A stretch of DNA of 64,000 nt from Pseudobacteriovorax sp. (lineage in GTDB: Bacteria > Bdellovibrionota_B > Oligoflexia > Oligoflexales > Oligoflexaceae): assembly GCA_013215145.1 (NCBI GenBank), contig JABSRP010000011.1, positions 232,738 through 296,737 on the forward strand. Reading direction: 5' to 3'. The notes beneath the pieces are model-generated. The model did no database searches, had not been told where the DNA came from, and saw only the letters and a list, made by a program, of their open reading frames with translations. Of the stretch, positions 63,075 to 64,000 are shown in pieces; the stretch's first letter is position 1; each line of letters begins with the position of its first letter. Both the position numbers and the translations under genes were made by a program.

Positions 63075-64000
63075 CTAGTTTTGATCATTCGTGTTAGCCT
63101 CTAATTCTCGGAGAATATCAACCCTTCGGAGCATCCGTCTCTCCTCGGCGGCTAGGCGTTGCTGCCAGGCGTTATCGCCCATAATCAGGCCGTTCGCCGA
63201 AACAAAATGATCGGTCCCTGACTCCTCTGCGACATGGAAGTTGACCACCAAACCGGGATAGGAGGTCTCATCAATCGATTCAATCTTGACCGGATGTCCT
63301 GAGTCACTGAGGAGTAGATCATTGGTATCGATATTAGAGGCTGCTTTGACAGCAATCACGAATCCGCTTTCGTCCACCACTACCACGGGATGAGCTCGGG
63401 TAAGGGTGATACTCCCTTGATTGGTGTTGAAAATAAACACAAGTTCTGACTCGGGACCAGAGGTAATCCCATTGACTGAGGAGGCGGTGAAATCTCCGTA
63501 AAAGGGATTGTAAGATAAGATCTCCGGCCTGTTGAAAAACAGGCGAGTTCTCAAATTCAATATTAAGTTAACAATAAATGCAAAAATCTGGACCTGATTA
63601 ATAGCTTTTTGATCTAAGTCTGATTTTGACCACAAGACGCATCGAAAATTAAGTGAATTTCGCCAGTATTGACTAGATTTCGACATTCTCTTTAGATTTT
63701 GTACAATTGCGGTTAGGTATAGTTGGATTTGAACTTTCGACCGGCCTCGATATTTCGCTCGTCTTAAGCAATGTCTATCTTTAGCTTCGGCGAACATACC
63801 TTCGATTTTCCACTTACGCTCGATTTGCTTTTTAATAAATGTGTTTGTCGGCATTCTACGTCGAACCGAATCGATTTCACCTTGAAGAGGATTTCTGAAT
63901 AGAAAGCGGGCACGGTGCTTCTGCTTTTCAGGTAGACAGGATTCCTTAAGTGAACAAGTGCGACAAAGCCCTCCGACAATTCGATAACGTTTGATACCCC
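63075..64000 (-). CDS. Chimera: IS1182-type transposase C-terminus fused in frame to a truncated Hint domain
   Basis: The open frame enters from the right edge (first codon 63998) and continues to 63075 without a stop. To about 63545 it encodes the C-terminal part of an IS1182-family transposase: CRTCSLKESC (zinc-knuckle-like), ERKWKIEGMFAEAKDRHCLR then RAKYRG, and QLYLTAIVQNLKRM. The IS end lies near 63527-63544, and the frame then becomes the C-terminal part of a Hint domain: EILSYNPFYGDF, LTRAHPVVVVDESGF (conserved His) and DHFVSANGLIMGDN (typical Hint C-end), plus about 32 helical residues. The Hint N-terminal Cys/Ser block is missing, so self-splicing or cleavage should be lost. The ATG at 63854 is internal. 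Confidence 0.82.
   Translation of the reverse strand, partial: GIKRYRIVGGLCRTCSLKESCLPEKQKHRARFLFRNPLQGEIDSVRRRMPTNTFIKKQIERKWKIEGMFAEAKDRHCLRRAKYRGRSKVQIQLYLTAIVQNLKRMSKSSQYWRNSLNFRCVLWSKSDLDQKAINQVQIFAFIVNLILNLRTRLFFNRPEILSYNPFYGDFTASSVNGITSGPESELVFIFNTNQGSITLTRAHPVVVVDESGFVIAVKAASNIDTNDLLLSDSGHPVKIESIDETSYPGLVVNFHVAEESGTDHFVSANGLIMGDNAWQQRLAAEERRMLRRVDILRELEANTNDQN
63527..64000 (-). mobile_element. IS1182-family insertion sequence, 3' end
   Basis: Only the 3' portion of the element is in the window. Its inner end is placed by the switch from transposase to Hint coding near GCCTGTT-GAAA-AACAGGC (63527-63544), a seven-base perfect hairpin that probably belongs to the element's terminal repeat. 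The other terminal repeat and any target duplication lie outside the window. The direction of the element is the same as that of the interrupted cluster, so its transcripts may run into it. Confidence 0.7.

Noticed and set aside
63764..63979. A separate 71-aa minus-strand ORF at the right edge
   Set aside because: It is an alternative frame of the transposase segment, whose correct frame carries CRTCSLKESC.

Overview
The window looks like chromosomal DNA of moderate G+C from a Gram-negative bacterium, probably of the Bdellovibrionota (Oligoflexia-like). This rests on family content and not on a marker gene: a TIGR02147-family regulator, a DUF4360 secreted protein, CheA-like Hpt/ATPase kinases without CheW domains, a 7TMR-DISM/SpoIIE phosphatase, and at least 14 proteins with lipoprotein signals followed by acidic linkers. 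No rRNA, tRNA or CRISPR array was seen. There is little conserved housekeeping content, so this reads as an accessory region rich in exported proteins and signalling.

Layout. 0-3.4 kb: the 5' end of a sodium:solute symporter leaving the left edge, a DUF4360 protein, a lone receiver domain, a Lys-rich exported protein and a LysR regulator. 3.7-6.7 kb: a Cys-repeat lipoprotein broken by a frameshift, then a papain-like (C1) peptidase, probably one operon. 6.7-11.7 kb: a DinF-like MATE exporter with an envelope protein, a TIGR02147 regulator divergent from a lipoprotein, and an acidic-linker lipoprotein. 12.3-22.1 kb: two paralogous Hpt + HATPase kinases (one broken by an in-frame stop, one of 1407 aa) flanking a DUF3025 gene and an OsmC-YcaO fusion. 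22.4-46.8 kb: mostly exported proteins and lipoproteins, including a 1950-aa Ig-like/propeller protein, a leucine-rich-repeat protein, an HExxH protease, a lipocalin, an SGNH-like protein and a subtilase, plus a flavin amine oxidase and a 7TM/SpoIIE phosphatase. 47-51.4 kb: a hybrid histidine kinase with two receivers, a lipoprotein and a 180-bp direct repeat. 51.4-55.2 kb: a small exported protein, a C39-like peptidase, an S66 peptidase and a lipoprotein.

The right end (55.4-63 kb) is the most unusual part. It is a tightly packed minus-strand gene set made almost wholly of exported proteins without obvious known function: a 283-aa protein, two paralogous helical proteins that flank a C39-like cysteine peptidase, a beta-rich protein, and a HEAT-repeat protein. 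Just upstream lies the C-terminal half of a Hint (hedgehog/intein) domain whose N-terminal half has been replaced, in frame, by the C-terminus of an IS1182-type transposase. A second copy of the C39-like peptidase lies at 52-53.2 kb. I regard this Hint / C39-like / paired-helical / HEAT cluster as the best candidate for an undescribed secreted system. Its function is inference only.

Two genes carry lesions (frameshift near 4.42 kb, in-frame TAA at 13.92 kb) and a third is chimeric with an insertion sequence, so the region shows active decay as well as secretome expansion.
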